The translations under genes and the position numbers were made by a program. From NCBI RefSeq assembly GCF_002895925.1, contig NZ_NWUO01000007.1, positions 1 through 64,000 on the forward strand: a DNA stretch of 64,000 nucleotides, given 5' to 3'. Each line of letters opens with the position of its first letter. Position 1 is the first letter of the stretch. Under the pieces are notes generated by a model that was not told the origin of the DNA, ran no database searches, and saw nothing but the letters and a program-made list of their open reading frames with translations. Positions 1-8,992 of the stretch are shown here, in pieces. The stretch is from Mixta theicola (GTDB lineage Bacteria > Pseudomonadota > Gammaproteobacteria > Enterobacterales > Enterobacteriaceae).

Positions 1-3000
1 TAAAGACCCGGCGACCCAGGCCGTCATAGCCATAGCGTACCTGACGGGTTCCCCGGCGAACCGCAGTCAGCTGACGGTGTTCATCCCACACGAAATGCTC
101 CGCTTCAGCATCGCTTTGCCCGGACTGTCGCTGCCGGAGCTCGCCTGCCCGGTCAAAACAGTAGCGAACGCCGTTCAGGCTGCCGGTCCGCGACCAGCGT
201 TCAGGCTGGTTTTCGCTCTCATTAAGGACGGAGGTGAACGGATTGCCCGCCGCGTCCTGCACGAAGCGCCGGATAACGCCCTGCGGATCGCAGTGTGCCA
301 GCAGACGGCCTGTCGGATCATAACGGTATCGATCGTCACCCCACAGGCTGTCCTGTTTCAGCGTCAGGTTGCCGTCGCGATCGTAGCTGAAGCCGGTGCT
401 GAACAGCGGCTGCTCGCCACGCACCACCTGTTGCGCGTTCAGCCTTCCCTGGGGATCGTAGCTCAGCAGGCGGGTGACTTCGTCCGAAAGTTGCTCGTGG
501 CTTCGCTGACCATGCGCATTGTAGCTAAATCTCACGGGCTTATCGCTGTTAAGCTGTACGCCAAGCAGCCGGTCGTGCCCGTCCCATGCGTAAGATACCT
601 GATGTCCGGCATCGCTTTCGCGCGACAGCAGCAGACCGCGTTCATTCCAGCGATAGCGTAGCTGGAAATCATCCTGCTCTTCACAGAGAATCCTGCCTGC
701 CGCATCGTAACGCCAGGTCAGCCTGCGCCACGGGTTTTCGCACAGTACCAGCCGTCCACAGGCATCATACTGGTATCGCGTGTCCGGATTGTCTCCGCAG
801 CGGCGTTCACTGAGCTGACCGGCGGCGTTGTAACGATACCGCACCTCTCTTCCCAGCGGATCCCGGCGGGCGATCAGATTCTCGCTTTTATCCCAGCGAT
901 AATGGGTGGACTGGCCATAATAGTCCGTTTCAGTCACCACCCGCCCCAGCGCATCGCGGGTAAGCTGCCAGCGCTGACCGGTCTGATTAATCACCGCCAG
1001 CAGCCTGTCTTCCGGATCATAGTGGTACAGGGTGCGGGCCCCGTCTGCGGTTTCGCAGCCAGACAGCATCCCCGTGGGGGTATAGGACAGGCGCGTAATC
1101 CGCCCGGCTTCATCGGTACAGCAGACTGGCCTGTCTTCCCGGTCATATTCAAAACGGATTTCGCGGCCGTCTGGTTCGCATATGGCTGTCAGCCGATCTT
1201 TCCGATCCCAGAAATAATGTGTTACGGCCCCGTTGCCGTCGGTTTTCTGCTCCGGGTTGCCCCGTACGGAGTGGCGCAGCAGCAGGGAGGCCGCCCCGCT
1301 TTCAGTAATGGCGCAGGGAAAACCCAAATCGTCATATTGGTAACGGGTGATGCCGGTCCCCGGTTCATCAGCTTCAGACAGCTGTCCGAGCGAGTCGTAG
1401 CGATAACGGCGCGTTACCCCGGTCGGATCGGACTGCGCAGTCAGGTTACCGCGTTCATCGTATTGTAATTGCCATTCTTCCCCGTTTTCATCGATATGCG
1501 AAAGGGGCTGTCCCGCCGCGTTGTAGCGAGCGTGGATCACACCACCGCCGGGAAGATGTTCAGCGACTATCCGGCCCTGTTCATCATATTCCCAGCGATA
1601 ATGGCGTCCCTCAGGATCGATGAGAGAAACGGTGCGGCCCAGCGTGTCATAGCCCAAAATGGTATTGCCGCCTTCCGGATCGATTTCAGAAACAGGCAGG
1701 CCATTTTCATCAAACGTGATGCGCGAAGTATGTCCCAGTGAATCAGTGACCACCACTTCGTTGAGCAGGGGATGATAGTCAAAATGGTAATCCCACACGC
1801 CACCATCGCCCCAGGCGTGCACTACCCGCCATGCGTCATCGAAGGCATAGTGAAATCCCTGCCCAAGACGATCGATATGGCTTACCATGCGCCGCTGTCG
1901 GTAGCGAAAAGTATTCGCATGCGAAAAGGCGTCCAGTTGGGCTATAAGCTCGCCTGCCTGGTTATATTCATAGCGGATTAGTGGAGAAAGATCCCCCGTA
2001 CGGGTGTCGAGCAGGCGCAGGGCGAGCAGCCGCCCATGTTCACTGGTGACGATGATTTCCCGTCCGGTCGGCCCCAGCAGACAGAACTCCCGAATAGCCT
2101 TCAGTTCGCCATGCTGACGAGAGAACAGCCAGGCGTTGCCGTTGAAATCAGCTACTTTTTCCAGCGGCAGCTGGCCTGTCTGACCCAAAAAATGCAGTTC
2201 AGTATTGTTTTCAAGCGCCACCCGCCAGCAAGTGGCATCGCTGCCCTGTTCGCGCCAGAGACGCGCGCCTTCCGGCAATCCGTTTACCGCATGTTCAATG
2301 CCATCGCTATCTGGCAGAGCCGGGAACAGCATTACGCCTTCCGGCTGATGCAGCATCGCAGCCTGCTCTTCAGGCATGATTTCCAGCGTGATATCTGCCG
2401 GTGTGCTCCAGCCGTAGCCGCACCAGCCCTCTTCATCAATATCTGCAGAGGAGTAATAACGTACCCAGCTCAGAGGCAGACGGCCCCGCACCACAAAATC
2501 CTGCTGTTCAAGATGCACGCTGCCATCCCGAATATCGACAGGCTCTGCGCGCAGCATATTGCATTTAAGAAAACCGGAATCCATGTTTTTGAACAGTTTT
2601 TTGCGTAGCTTCTTAAACCGTTCCATAAACTGTTGCCACTTTGGCGTTTTTTTCAGTTTCTTAATGCCTTTGCCCAGCCCGCTTAGACCGGCTTTCATCA
2701 GCAATGCCATAAGATTGATCGTGGGCGGGCCGCCAACGTTCACATTATTAGGCAGGGCCAGATTAAAGGTCAGCGGTAGCGTCAGTGAGAGCTGCTTCGG
2801 CTTAGTTGTACGTTTCAGACGCAACGGCGGGATCATACCCACTATATTGCAGCCGAGTACGGGCATTCCGATGCGGGAAAAGGGTTCGCCATCAACGGAA
2901 ACCGTTTTACTGCCCATAAACAGTTCATTGTCTAGCTGAGGTCCGCCCGGAGCACGGAAGGGGGGCACCCAGACGCCACCAACCGGAATATGTACTGCAA

Positions 3001-3175
3001 TTCCGCCCGTTCCTGCGCTGGAACGTTTAATGCTGTTGACATTCACCGTAGTGCCCAGCAGGGGCAGATAGTCGAAAACATCGAACACCAGCCCAATATG
3101 GGGCGTAGGCAGTGGCCAGGGGTAGAGATGAATATCCAGACCAAGCTGCGGATCAAAGTGTGAACTGGAGTGCAT
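1..3175 (-). CDS. T6SS-associated Rhs/YD-repeat effector, N-terminal part (C-terminus beyond the window)
   Basis: The reading frame is open for about 1058 codons and runs off the left edge, so the C-terminal toxin is not visible. Residues ~1-130 look like a PAAR-like tip domain (AGTGGIAVHIPVGGVW; GSKTVSVDGEPFSRIG then PVLGC). A basic linker with one hydrophobic patch (INLMALLMKAGLSGLGKG) follows. From ~205 comes the entry module of Rhs proteins (AEPVDIRDGSV, LPLSWVRYYSS), then many YD repeats such as YDSLGQLSE and YDEQGRIVAE. Known T6SS Rhs proteins form a cocoon around a C-terminal toxin and ride on VgrG; the vgrG upstream fits this. Two ATGs are adjacent; the second (3175) was chosen because AAGGAG lies 6 nt before it but only 3 nt before the first. 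No cognate immunity gene can be seen. Confidence 0.93.
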   Translation of the reverse strand, partial: MHSSSHFDPQLGLDIHLYPWPLPTPHIGLVFDVFDYLPLLGTTVNVNSIKRSSAGTGGIAVHIPVGGVWVPPFRAPGGPQLDNELFMGSKTVSVDGEPFSRIGMPVLGCNIVGMIPPLRLKRTTKPKQLSLTLPLTFNLALPNNVNVGGPPTINLMALLMKAGLSGLGKGIKKLKKTPKWQQFMERFKKLRKKLFKNMDSGFLKCNMLRAEPVDIRDGSVHLEQQDFVVRGRLPLSWVRYYSSADIDEEGWCGYGWSTPADITLEIMPEEQAAMLHQPEGVMLFPALPDSDGIEHAVNGLPEGARLWREQGSDATCWRVALENNTELHFLGQTGQLPLEKVADFNGNAWLFSRQHGELKAIREFCLLGPTGREIIVTSEHGRLLALRLLDTRTGDLSPLIRYEYNQAGELIAQLDAFSHANTFRYRQRRMVSHIDRLGQGFHYAFDDAWRVVHAWGDGGVWDYHFDYHPLLNEVVVTDSLGHTSRITFDENGLPVSEIDPEGGNTILGYDTLGRTVSLIDPEGRHYRWEYDEQGRIVAEHLPGGGVIHARYNAAGQPLSHIDENGEEWQLQYDERGNLTAQSDPTGVTRRYRYDSLGQLSEADEPGTGITRYQYDDLGFPCAITESGAASLLLRHSVRGNPEQKTDGNGAVTHYFWDRKDRLTAICEPDGREIRFEYDREDRPVCCTDEAGRITRLSYTPTGMLSGCETADGARTLYHYDPEDRLLAVINQTGQRWQLTRDALGRVVTETDYYGQSTHYRWDKSENLIARRDPLGREVRYRYNAAGQLSERRCGDNPDTRYQYDACGRLVLCENPWRRLTWRYDAAGRILCEEQDDFQLRYRWNERGLLLSRESDAGHQVSYAWDGHDRLLGVQLNSDKPVRFSYNAHGQRSHEQLSDEVTRLLSYDPQGRLNAQQVVRGEQPLFSTGFSYDRDGNLTLKQDSLWGDDRYRYDPTGRLLAHCDPQGVIRRFVQDAAGNPFTSVLNESENQPERWSRTGSLNGVRYCFDRAGELRQRQSGQSDAEAEHFVWDEHRQLTAVRRGTRQVRYGYDGLGRRVF

Positions 3176-3186
3176 CATTCACTCCT

Positions 3187-3315
3187 TTAGAAAAGCGCCC
3201 GCAATAGCGAGCGTAAAAAGGTACGAAATTCCGTCGCCAGCTCGCCGTTGGAGATGCTGAGATAAATAAGGGCAACCACGGTGATTACGCTTATGAAAAT
3301 GATAGGATTTTTCAT
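3187..3315 (-). CDS. 42-aa single-helix membrane peptide between the TPR protein and Rhs
   Basis: This short ORF begins MKNPIIFISVITVVALIYLS, giving one strong membrane helix (about residues 4-21), and ends with a short tail (ELATEFRTFLRSLLRALF) that could form a basic amphipathic helix. Its ATG overlaps the TGA of the upstream TPR gene (ATGA), a sign of translational coupling, and the rhs start is only 11 nt beyond its stop. Location and orientation make it the third gene of a vgrG-TPR-peptide-rhs operon. I recognise no family. Possible roles are an Rhs loading aid, a membrane anchor for the TPR protein or an immunity-like peptide; all are inference. Confidence 0.6.
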   Translation of the reverse strand: MKNPIIFISVITVVALIYLSISNGELATEFRTFLRSLLRALF

Positions 3316-4880
3316 GTTTGGTCCGGTGAACTGTGGGTCAGAGAGGGGGCCGCTTCAGCGGTATTTTTCCCCCAGGCTGGCAGGCTCTGCCATTCGCCGG
3401 GAGGGGCATCAAAAGGGTGCGCTATGCCAGGTAAACCATTCCAGTGCGGATGCAGCTTCTCGCGCGCCAGATCTATCACCTGGCGGAATTCTCTACTGCC
3501 ATGCTGGATGAGCGCCTCACGCGCCTGACGGATGGATAAAAAGGCTTTTTCCAGCCGTAGCTGAAAATGGTTATCAATGCGGCTTACCGCCCTGGTCTCC
3601 GGCTTTTGTAGCTGGCTGACGGCCGCGTCAGCCTCCAGCACCAGCCGTTTTTTTTCCTGTTGCCAGCGTTCCGCACATGCCTCCAGGGCGCTGACACGCT
3701 TTTTGTCCTGAATACGTAACAGGTCCTGGAAAACGAGTGGCAACGAGGTCTGCTCACGTTCTTCGTAGGGAACGGCCTCAGCGGCATGGATGGCGTGGGC
3801 ATAATCTGACATGGCCTCAGTTGGACGGCCTGCCTGCAGCAGTGAGAACCCCGCCATGCGCCAGGCCTCCGTTTCAAAAAGCGGATGAGGGATTGCTTTT
3901 GCCTGCCGGGCCGCCTCGCGATACTGTTTTGCCGCTTCATGGTACTGCTTATCAGCAAACCAGGCGCCCGCTTCACCAAAGGCGCTCTGGGTCATTAACT
4001 GGCCGCGAGTCAGGGGATCGGGCACCTGAATGGCGCTGCGCTTCGCCTGTTGATACTGCGTAATCGCGTTAAGACAGTTTTTTTCTTTGAGCCATGCGCC
4101 AGCCATAATGTTGTACAGCACCGTTTCCTGATCGGCCCAGCCGCGGCGCTGTACAACCGGTAATGCCAGCTCAGCCCGACTGACCACCTGTGAGGCGCTC
4201 CCTTTTTCAAGCAGCAACATGGCATCAGCCAGATAGCGCCGCAGCTGCAGCCGATCGGGATCGGGATCGCTTTGCTGCCGTGCGGTCTGGTGCATGACCT
4301 GCATAACATCGGCATCATCAATGATGCGCTGGATTTGTTGCGGATGTGACTGCTCCAGTGCCTGCCAGAGCGGGTATTCAGCCGTTTCAATCAGCAACAG
4401 GCGCACGGTCTTTGATGTTTGGGACAACCAGTGTGTTAACCAGCGCTGTAACGCTTGCATATCACTGACGTCAGAAGGTTGCAGCACCAGCACCAGATAA
4501 CGCATATCTTTTGCGAAAGTTCGGGTGAAATCTTCTGCAAGATCGCGAAAACGGGCGGCACTGTAGCAGGGCAGTCGCGCTTCACCGCGCCAGTGCGCTG
4601 CTTCAGGCGTGGCCTCGCAAAGTTCGATAAACTCTCGGGACAGCGACTCACTGTAGCCATATCCGGTATCAAACTGTGTGGTAAAGGTGACAAACAAATC
4701 GGGCAGCGTGCGACCTTCCGGATGTTGCTGCATGGCAAATAGCGCATTCAGTAAGGGTTCTCCGGCGGCAGGCACCTGCCAGATGAATAGCGGCGCCTGG
4801 CTCTGTTTTGTCGCTTCCAGCCAGCTCATTTCCAACTGGCTAACCGCTTTTTCGCTTGGGTTTTGTTCAGAAGAGATCAT
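3312..4880 (-). CDS. TPR-repeat protein of the vgrG-rhs cluster (putative effector-loading adaptor)
   Basis: A 522-residue soluble protein with no signal peptide. The first ~200 residues look like an alpha/beta domain (FIWQVPAAGEPLLNALFAM, YLVLVLQPSDVSDMQALQ, VRLLLIETAEYPLW) that resembles a P-loop-like fold but has no GxxxxGK[ST] motif, so I do not call it an ATPase. Residues ~215-400 are helical repeats of TPR type (AFGEAGAWFADKQYHEAAKQ, AGFSLLQAGRPTEAMSDYAH). The last ~120 residues are charged and helical. It starts 12 nt after vgrG and its stop overlaps the start of the 42-aa peptide. Position between VgrG and Rhs suggests a chaperone or adaptor. No DUF4123 or EagR-type chaperone was recognised in the cluster. 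Confidence 0.8.
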   Translation of the reverse strand: MISSEQNPSEKAVSQLEMSWLEATKQSQAPLFIWQVPAAGEPLLNALFAMQQHPEGRTLPDLFVTFTTQFDTGYGYSESLSREFIELCEATPEAAHWRGEARLPCYSAARFRDLAEDFTRTFAKDMRYLVLVLQPSDVSDMQALQRWLTHWLSQTSKTVRLLLIETAEYPLWQALEQSHPQQIQRIIDDADVMQVMHQTARQQSDPDPDRLQLRRYLADAMLLLEKGSASQVVSRAELALPVVQRRGWADQETVLYNIMAGAWLKEKNCLNAITQYQQAKRSAIQVPDPLTRGQLMTQSAFGEAGAWFADKQYHEAAKQYREAARQAKAIPHPLFETEAWRMAGFSLLQAGRPTEAMSDYAHAIHAAEAVPYEEREQTSLPLVFQDLLRIQDKKRVSALEACAERWQQEKKRLVLEADAAVSQLQKPETRAVSRIDNHFQLRLEKAFLSIRQAREALIQHGSREFRQVIDLAREKLHPHWNGLPGIAHPFDAPPGEWQSLPAWGKNTAEAAPSLTHSSPDQT

Positions 4881-4892
4881 GGTAGCTTCCCG

Positions 4893-7112
4893 TCAGGCGT
4901 TCAGATCGATCTTTTTGCCATTCACCATGACGCCGGCGGCGTTGATGGTGATACTGGCCCCGCCAGCCATAATTTCGATGCTGCCTGAATTCAGCGTTAT
5001 CCCGCTTTCACCCACATTGATAGTAAAGCTGCCGGTGGCGCTGTCGGACACATTTCCTTCGGTAAAACGGGTATCGCCACCCGTAATACTCAGCGTGCGC
5101 CCGGCGCCGATCTGAACCGACTGCTTTTGCGCCACCGTGCGGATCTCATTACTGCAGACGGTCACGTTGCGGTCGCCTGTAACATTCAGCGTCTGGTTGC
5201 CAGTAACGGCCATCGAGCGATTCTGCTGCACCTGCACCTTTTCATTGCCAGACACCGTGCGGCTGCGATCTTGATTCACCGTTAGCGTTTGATTGCCTTC
5301 AACATTACTGGTGTGATTGCTTTTTACCGTGGCGGTATGGTTACCCGTAATATTTTCATCCCGATTCTGCGTGACGCTCAGTGAAGCGTTGCCTTTAACC
5401 TCCTGGCTATGGTTCTGCTGCACGGTGATATTTTCGTTTCCGGTAACGGTTTTGGTTCGATCCTGGCCGATTGTGACGGTTTCATTGCCGTCAACGGTAC
5501 GCGTGCGGTTCTGTTTGATATGGCTGGTTTCATCTTTACCGACGGTTTTGTTTCGATTGCTGCCGACAGAATGGGATTCATCCTGTTTCACTTCGATATC
5601 CATGTTGCGTTCGGCTTGCAGCCAGAGTTGCTCTTCACCTGACTTATCTTCAAAACGGAGCGCATTTGCGTTATCCGGCGAGCCGTCTTTTGTCCGGCTC
5701 ATAAAGCCCATTTGCGTGGCAGCGGCGGGGAGCGACCAGGGCGGCATACTGGCTTCGTTGTAAACCCGGCCGATAATGATTGGGCGATCCGGCTCGCCGT
5801 TGATAAAGTCCACGACCACTTCATCGCCAACGCGAGGGATCTGAATGCCGCCGTAGCCCTGACCTGCCCAGGCGCTGGAAACCCTCACCCAGCAGGAGCT
5901 GTTTTCGTCGCCATTACTGGCGCGATCCCAGTGAAATTTCACTTTTACCCGACCATATTTATCAGTCCAGATCGATTCTCCGCTGGGGCCTACTACCCGT
6001 GCCGTTTGCGGGCCATAGGTGCGCGGCCATGAGGTACGCGCTTTTGGTCGGAAAGGGGTGCTGGCGGGGATAACCGTGAAATTGATGTGGTGCTTCGCGC
6101 TACCATTGCTGCCTGACGCGTACTGATTCTCTTCAAAATTATACCGGGCGCTGATTACCAGTAGCGCTCTGTTATCTGTATCGTTAGGCGCGCCCGTCAG
6201 GGTAAACTGATAACCCGGTGCAATACCGGTTGCTGTACCGGTTCCCCGAATTTGCTGCTGCCCGGCCTGCCAGCTTTGCTGACGAATACGGGCATAGCTT
6301 TCGCCATCAGTATGTTCGATAAAGTGACCCGGCCAGTCGTAGACATCAATTTTGCCGGGATCGGGCGAGACAGGATTTTGCAGGGCCTGTAGCAACCAGG
6401 CGTGGGGTTTACGGAAATCGTAATCGTCAATGCTGTATAAGCCGGGCGTCACGACATAGCGCGCTTTCAACTGACTGACGCCTTCTTCATCAATAGCGCC
6501 GCCGCCAGCCTGGGCATGCCAGGGGATTGTTTCATAACCAGGAAAGGTGCCGGTTGCGGTGGTATCGTCGCTCAGGATTAGAGTATGCCCGTCCTTTTCG
6601 TGGCGGAAATAATAGCTTATTCCCTCCAGCTCCAGCAGACGACTGATGAAGTCAAAGGTGCTTTCGCCATATTGTACGCAGTAGTCCCACTGGCGATAGC
6701 TGCCACTCAGCCGATCTTCAATCCTGACGTTATTTTCTGCAAACAGGGATTTAACAATATCCGGCACCCGCTGTTGCTGAAAAATACGAAAATTCTTGTC
6801 GCGAGTCATCGGCCAGAAATCAGGCTCCAGCGTGATCTGATAAACCGTATAACGATTATCTTCAATTTCATCCTCACGGATGGAAATAGCGGTAATTTTT
6901 CCCGTCAGGTATCGCTCCTGGTTGGCTAAACGTCCAGGTAAAATAACGGTCAGGGACTGACCCAATAATTTCTGACGATCCACTGCCGGGTCCTGACTAA
7001 GCAGATCAAGTGAGAATCGAAAAGGCGTGGAGACAGCTTCTTTTCCCTTCAGAGCCCAGAAACGCAGAGATTCTGCTCCTGATGGCGGCTGTATGGTTAT
7101 CCGGCTAAACAT
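4893..7112 (-). CDS. vgrG: Type VI secretion spike protein VgrG (TssI)
   Basis: The 739-residue product has the gp27-like base (residues ~1-370, opening MFSRITIQPPSG), the gp5 OB-fold with the usual GPSGESIWTDKYGRVKVKFH and FINGEPDRPIIIGRVYNEA motifs, then a long run of short beta-helix repeats rich in G-N-x-T/S (GNETVTIGQDRTKTVTGNEN and similar) from ~500 to ~650. It ends MVNGKKIDLNA without an added effector domain, so it should deliver a separate cargo, presumably the adjacent Rhs. A GTG six codons upstream (7130) also opens the frame, but AAGGA sits just before the ATG at 7112, which is therefore the start. No T6SS sheath or baseplate gene lies in the window, so this is a satellite vgrG locus or the edge of a larger cluster. 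Confidence 0.95.
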   Translation of the reverse strand: MFSRITIQPPSGAESLRFWALKGKEAVSTPFRFSLDLLSQDPAVDRQKLLGQSLTVILPGRLANQERYLTGKITAISIREDEIEDNRYTVYQITLEPDFWPMTRDKNFRIFQQQRVPDIVKSLFAENNVRIEDRLSGSYRQWDYCVQYGESTFDFISRLLELEGISYYFRHEKDGHTLILSDDTTATGTFPGYETIPWHAQAGGGAIDEEGVSQLKARYVVTPGLYSIDDYDFRKPHAWLLQALQNPVSPDPGKIDVYDWPGHFIEHTDGESYARIRQQSWQAGQQQIRGTGTATGIAPGYQFTLTGAPNDTDNRALLVISARYNFEENQYASGSNGSAKHHINFTVIPASTPFRPKARTSWPRTYGPQTARVVGPSGESIWTDKYGRVKVKFHWDRASNGDENSSCWVRVSSAWAGQGYGGIQIPRVGDEVVVDFINGEPDRPIIIGRVYNEASMPPWSLPAAATQMGFMSRTKDGSPDNANALRFEDKSGEEQLWLQAERNMDIEVKQDESHSVGSNRNKTVGKDETSHIKQNRTRTVDGNETVTIGQDRTKTVTGNENITVQQNHSQEVKGNASLSVTQNRDENITGNHTATVKSNHTSNVEGNQTLTVNQDRSRTVSGNEKVQVQQNRSMAVTGNQTLNVTGDRNVTVCSNEIRTVAQKQSVQIGAGRTLSITGGDTRFTEGNVSDSATGSFTINVGESGITLNSGSIEIMAGGASITINAAGVMVNGKKIDLNA

Positions 7113-7413
7113 GTTTTTCCTTATCAACACAAATAGCGCTATTTGTTATTAACCATTTAAAATTATTAGGTTAATATTAATTCGCTTCTTTGTTTGCCTG
7201 TTTTTCCCTGGCATTTATTAAAATTCACTGATCATTTCATCTTTAAATCAAATATTACCTGGTTCGCCCAATCAGTTTTGTCTGGAAAGTTGAAAAGTGG
7301 TGGAGGTGAAGCTGATATACAAAGCAGAGGATCGCGTGCCTGACTACTTTTACTCTTTACCCATAAATCCCGGCCACGAAAGATAATATTACGCAGCCGC
7401 GATGCTAAAATTT
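7113..7413. other. Upstream region of the vgrG operon
   Basis: About 300 bases without a supportable ORF. The part next to vgrG is AT-rich (about 7140-7260) and probably carries the promoter for the minus-strand vgrG-rhs operon, but I could not fix a -35/-10 pair. No terminator hairpin with a T-run was evident between the 101-aa gene and vgrG, so read-through from that gene is possible. Confidence 0.4.
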
Positions 7414-7719
7414 TTATCGTTTGCCGCGGGTTATTGATGCTGACCAGTTAAAATCATTGACTTCACTTTCTGCCAGCGAAGAAGGTTTCTTTTTACGGAC
7501 CGGCTTTTTGGCCGCCAGCTCTTTTTCCTTCTCATTATTCTGCTTGATAGTCATGACCATTTGTCTGGCTTCGGCGGTAAATTCTTTCTCTTTTTTACCG
7601 TCGGGCTCTTTACCGGTACGAAGTTTATATTTCTGCACCAGTCCCCTGAACGTTTCATCTATAACTGCTCGTTCATTAGTATTAAACCGATCGATGGAAA
7701 TCATTTTTTTATCGTTCAT
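7414..7719 (-). CDS. Small basic protein of unknown function upstream of vgrG
   Basis: A 101-residue, lysine-rich, probably cytoplasmic protein. The N-terminal ~60 residues look helical (RFNTNERAVIDETFRGLVQK); the C-terminal third is basic and disordered-looking (KKPVRKKKPSSLAESE). AGGAAC lies about 8 nt upstream of the ATG. It is transcribed in the same direction as vgrG and divergently from the secreted protein on its other side. I recognise no family. The opposite strand is also open here (7421-7774), but that translation is an unstructured Ser/Phe/Leu-rich string. A nucleic-acid-binding role is possible from composition only. Confidence 0.6.
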   Translation of the reverse strand: MNDKKMISIDRFNTNERAVIDETFRGLVQKYKLRTGKEPDGKKEKEFTAEARQMVMTIKQNNEKEKELAAKKPVRKKKPSSLAESEVNDFNWSASITRGKR

Positions 7720-7950
7720 AGGGCTTGTTCCTGAGAGTGAACTAACTGAACAAGATAGAGGATGCCTGACCTGAGAACAATGACTCTATGCGCCGGGAAG
7801 GTAACTAAAGTAAAAACCTGCTAATACCGTCAATCTTCTTTGACTCTTTCCGGCAAGCCGGTGTTAAATTCCAGCTGGCTCCAGGCGGGCCGATAACAAA
7901 GATAACGATCTTCCTGCGCGGGTTGCGCCTTGATTCTGACGAGCACAGCT

Positions 7951-8991
7951 ATGTTTCTTTCCTTTTTAACACGACTGCTGATAACCACGGTGGTGACCGG
8001 TAGCTATGCGGTTGCCGCCGATCTGCCTGATATTAACGGTGCGATCCTTACGCCGCCTGCGGAACAGTTCTCTATGCTGCCCACCGCATCCGCAGCTGAG
8101 ACACGAGCGGAAGCCCCTGCGGCGCAGCCGCCAGAGTCGGGCTCCGATGAGGTTACATCGCCAGAGACGGGTACCGATGCGGTTGCGCCGCCTTCAGCTT
8201 TGCCTGCGCCAGCAGAGAGCGAAGAGGTAAAACAGGATGCCGTTATCCGCGCGGCGCTGCAGGCAATCCGTCAGCATCAGCTCACGCCGCTTGCCACTGA
8301 CTGCCTGAGCATGAGTTTTGTTGATAACAGCGACGACCCGGAAAACTACCTGATCGACGTTCGTGAAAACCGTAACTCTCCGGCCTGCGGCGGCGATCCG
8401 GAAACCGCGCCGCACCTGTTTTTCCTGAAGGCCAGTAAGGCGGACGGGGCGTTACAGACCGATGCTGGCGTCGAGCCTGATGATTTCTATCCGCTGGAAA
8501 ACAGTGAACAGCCCGACGTTGCCGCCCTGACGGCAGAAGATTTTTCCGTGCAGGTCAATGGCGTCACCCTGACGCTGGGGCAGGTGTGGAATGAGGATGT
8601 TATGATGAGCCTGCCGCCGGAGCGTGCGCAGCAGCAGGATAAGCCAAACGCGAAGTCCGCCTGGCGTTACTTTCAGCACCGCTATGATGCGTTAACGCTG
8701 ACAGCAAGCAATGAAAACTGGCAGCAAAAGCAGCACAGCCCGGATGACAACTATCTGGGAGAAATCACCCTGGTGAACCCAACGCTGGCGACGCATCGCG
8801 GCGTGCACGTTGGCATGACGCCAGATGAGGTTGAGCGCAGGTATGGTCCCGGCGAGGCGGATGAGCGCAATGGTGAAAGCTGGCTTAGCTGGCAGCAGGA
8901 CGACAACGTGCTCTCGGTGCGTATCAGCAATGGCCTGGTAACGCTCATCAGGCTAAGCAATTTGCAGCCTGACAGGGATGCCGCGGAATAA
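7951..8991 (+). CDS. Secreted/periplasmic protein of unknown function with BamE/SmpA-like C-terminal segment
   Basis: A 346-residue product. Residues 1-~23 (MFLSFLTRLLITTVVTGSYA) form a signal peptide with probable cleavage after AVAA; there is no lipobox cysteine. Residues ~25-100 are a Pro/Ala/Glu-rich low-complexity stretch with two similar PESGSDEV/PETGTDAV units. The rest is acidic; the final ~60 residues (GVHVGMTPDEVERRYGPGEA, then WLSWQQDDNVLSVRISNGLV) resemble the BamE/SmpA-type fold in which GMTxxEVxxxxG begins the domain. A TTG at 7930 would add seven residues; neither start has a strong Shine-Dalgarno sequence, and the ATG gives the cleaner signal peptide. Probably a lineage-specific envelope protein. 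Confidence 0.75.
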   Translation: MFLSFLTRLLITTVVTGSYAVAADLPDINGAILTPPAEQFSMLPTASAAETRAEAPAAQPPESGSDEVTSPETGTDAVAPPSALPAPAESEEVKQDAVIRAALQAIRQHQLTPLATDCLSMSFVDNSDDPENYLIDVRENRNSPACGGDPETAPHLFFLKASKADGALQTDAGVEPDDFYPLENSEQPDVAALTAEDFSVQVNGVTLTLGQVWNEDVMMSLPPERAQQQDKPNAKSAWRYFQHRYDALTLTASNENWQQKQHSPDDNYLGEITLVNPTLATHRGVHVGMTPDEVERRYGPGEADERNGESWLSWQQDDNVLSVRISNGLVTLIRLSNLQPDRDAAE

Positions 8992-8992
8992 A

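Noticed and set aside
7113-7130. GTG at 7130 as the vgrG start
   Set aside because: The AAGGA ribosome-binding site lies between this GTG and the ATG at 7112, so only the ATG can use it.
7386-7400. Short match (ATATTACGCAGCCG) to the downstream block of the peptide duplication at about 58475
   Set aside because: Only about 14 bases, with no flanking similarity; best taken as chance.
7421-7774. 117-codon plus-strand frame opposite the 101-aa gene
   Set aside because: The minus-strand frame has a ribosome-binding site and ordinary protein composition; this one is a Ser/Phe/Leu-rich antisense shadow.
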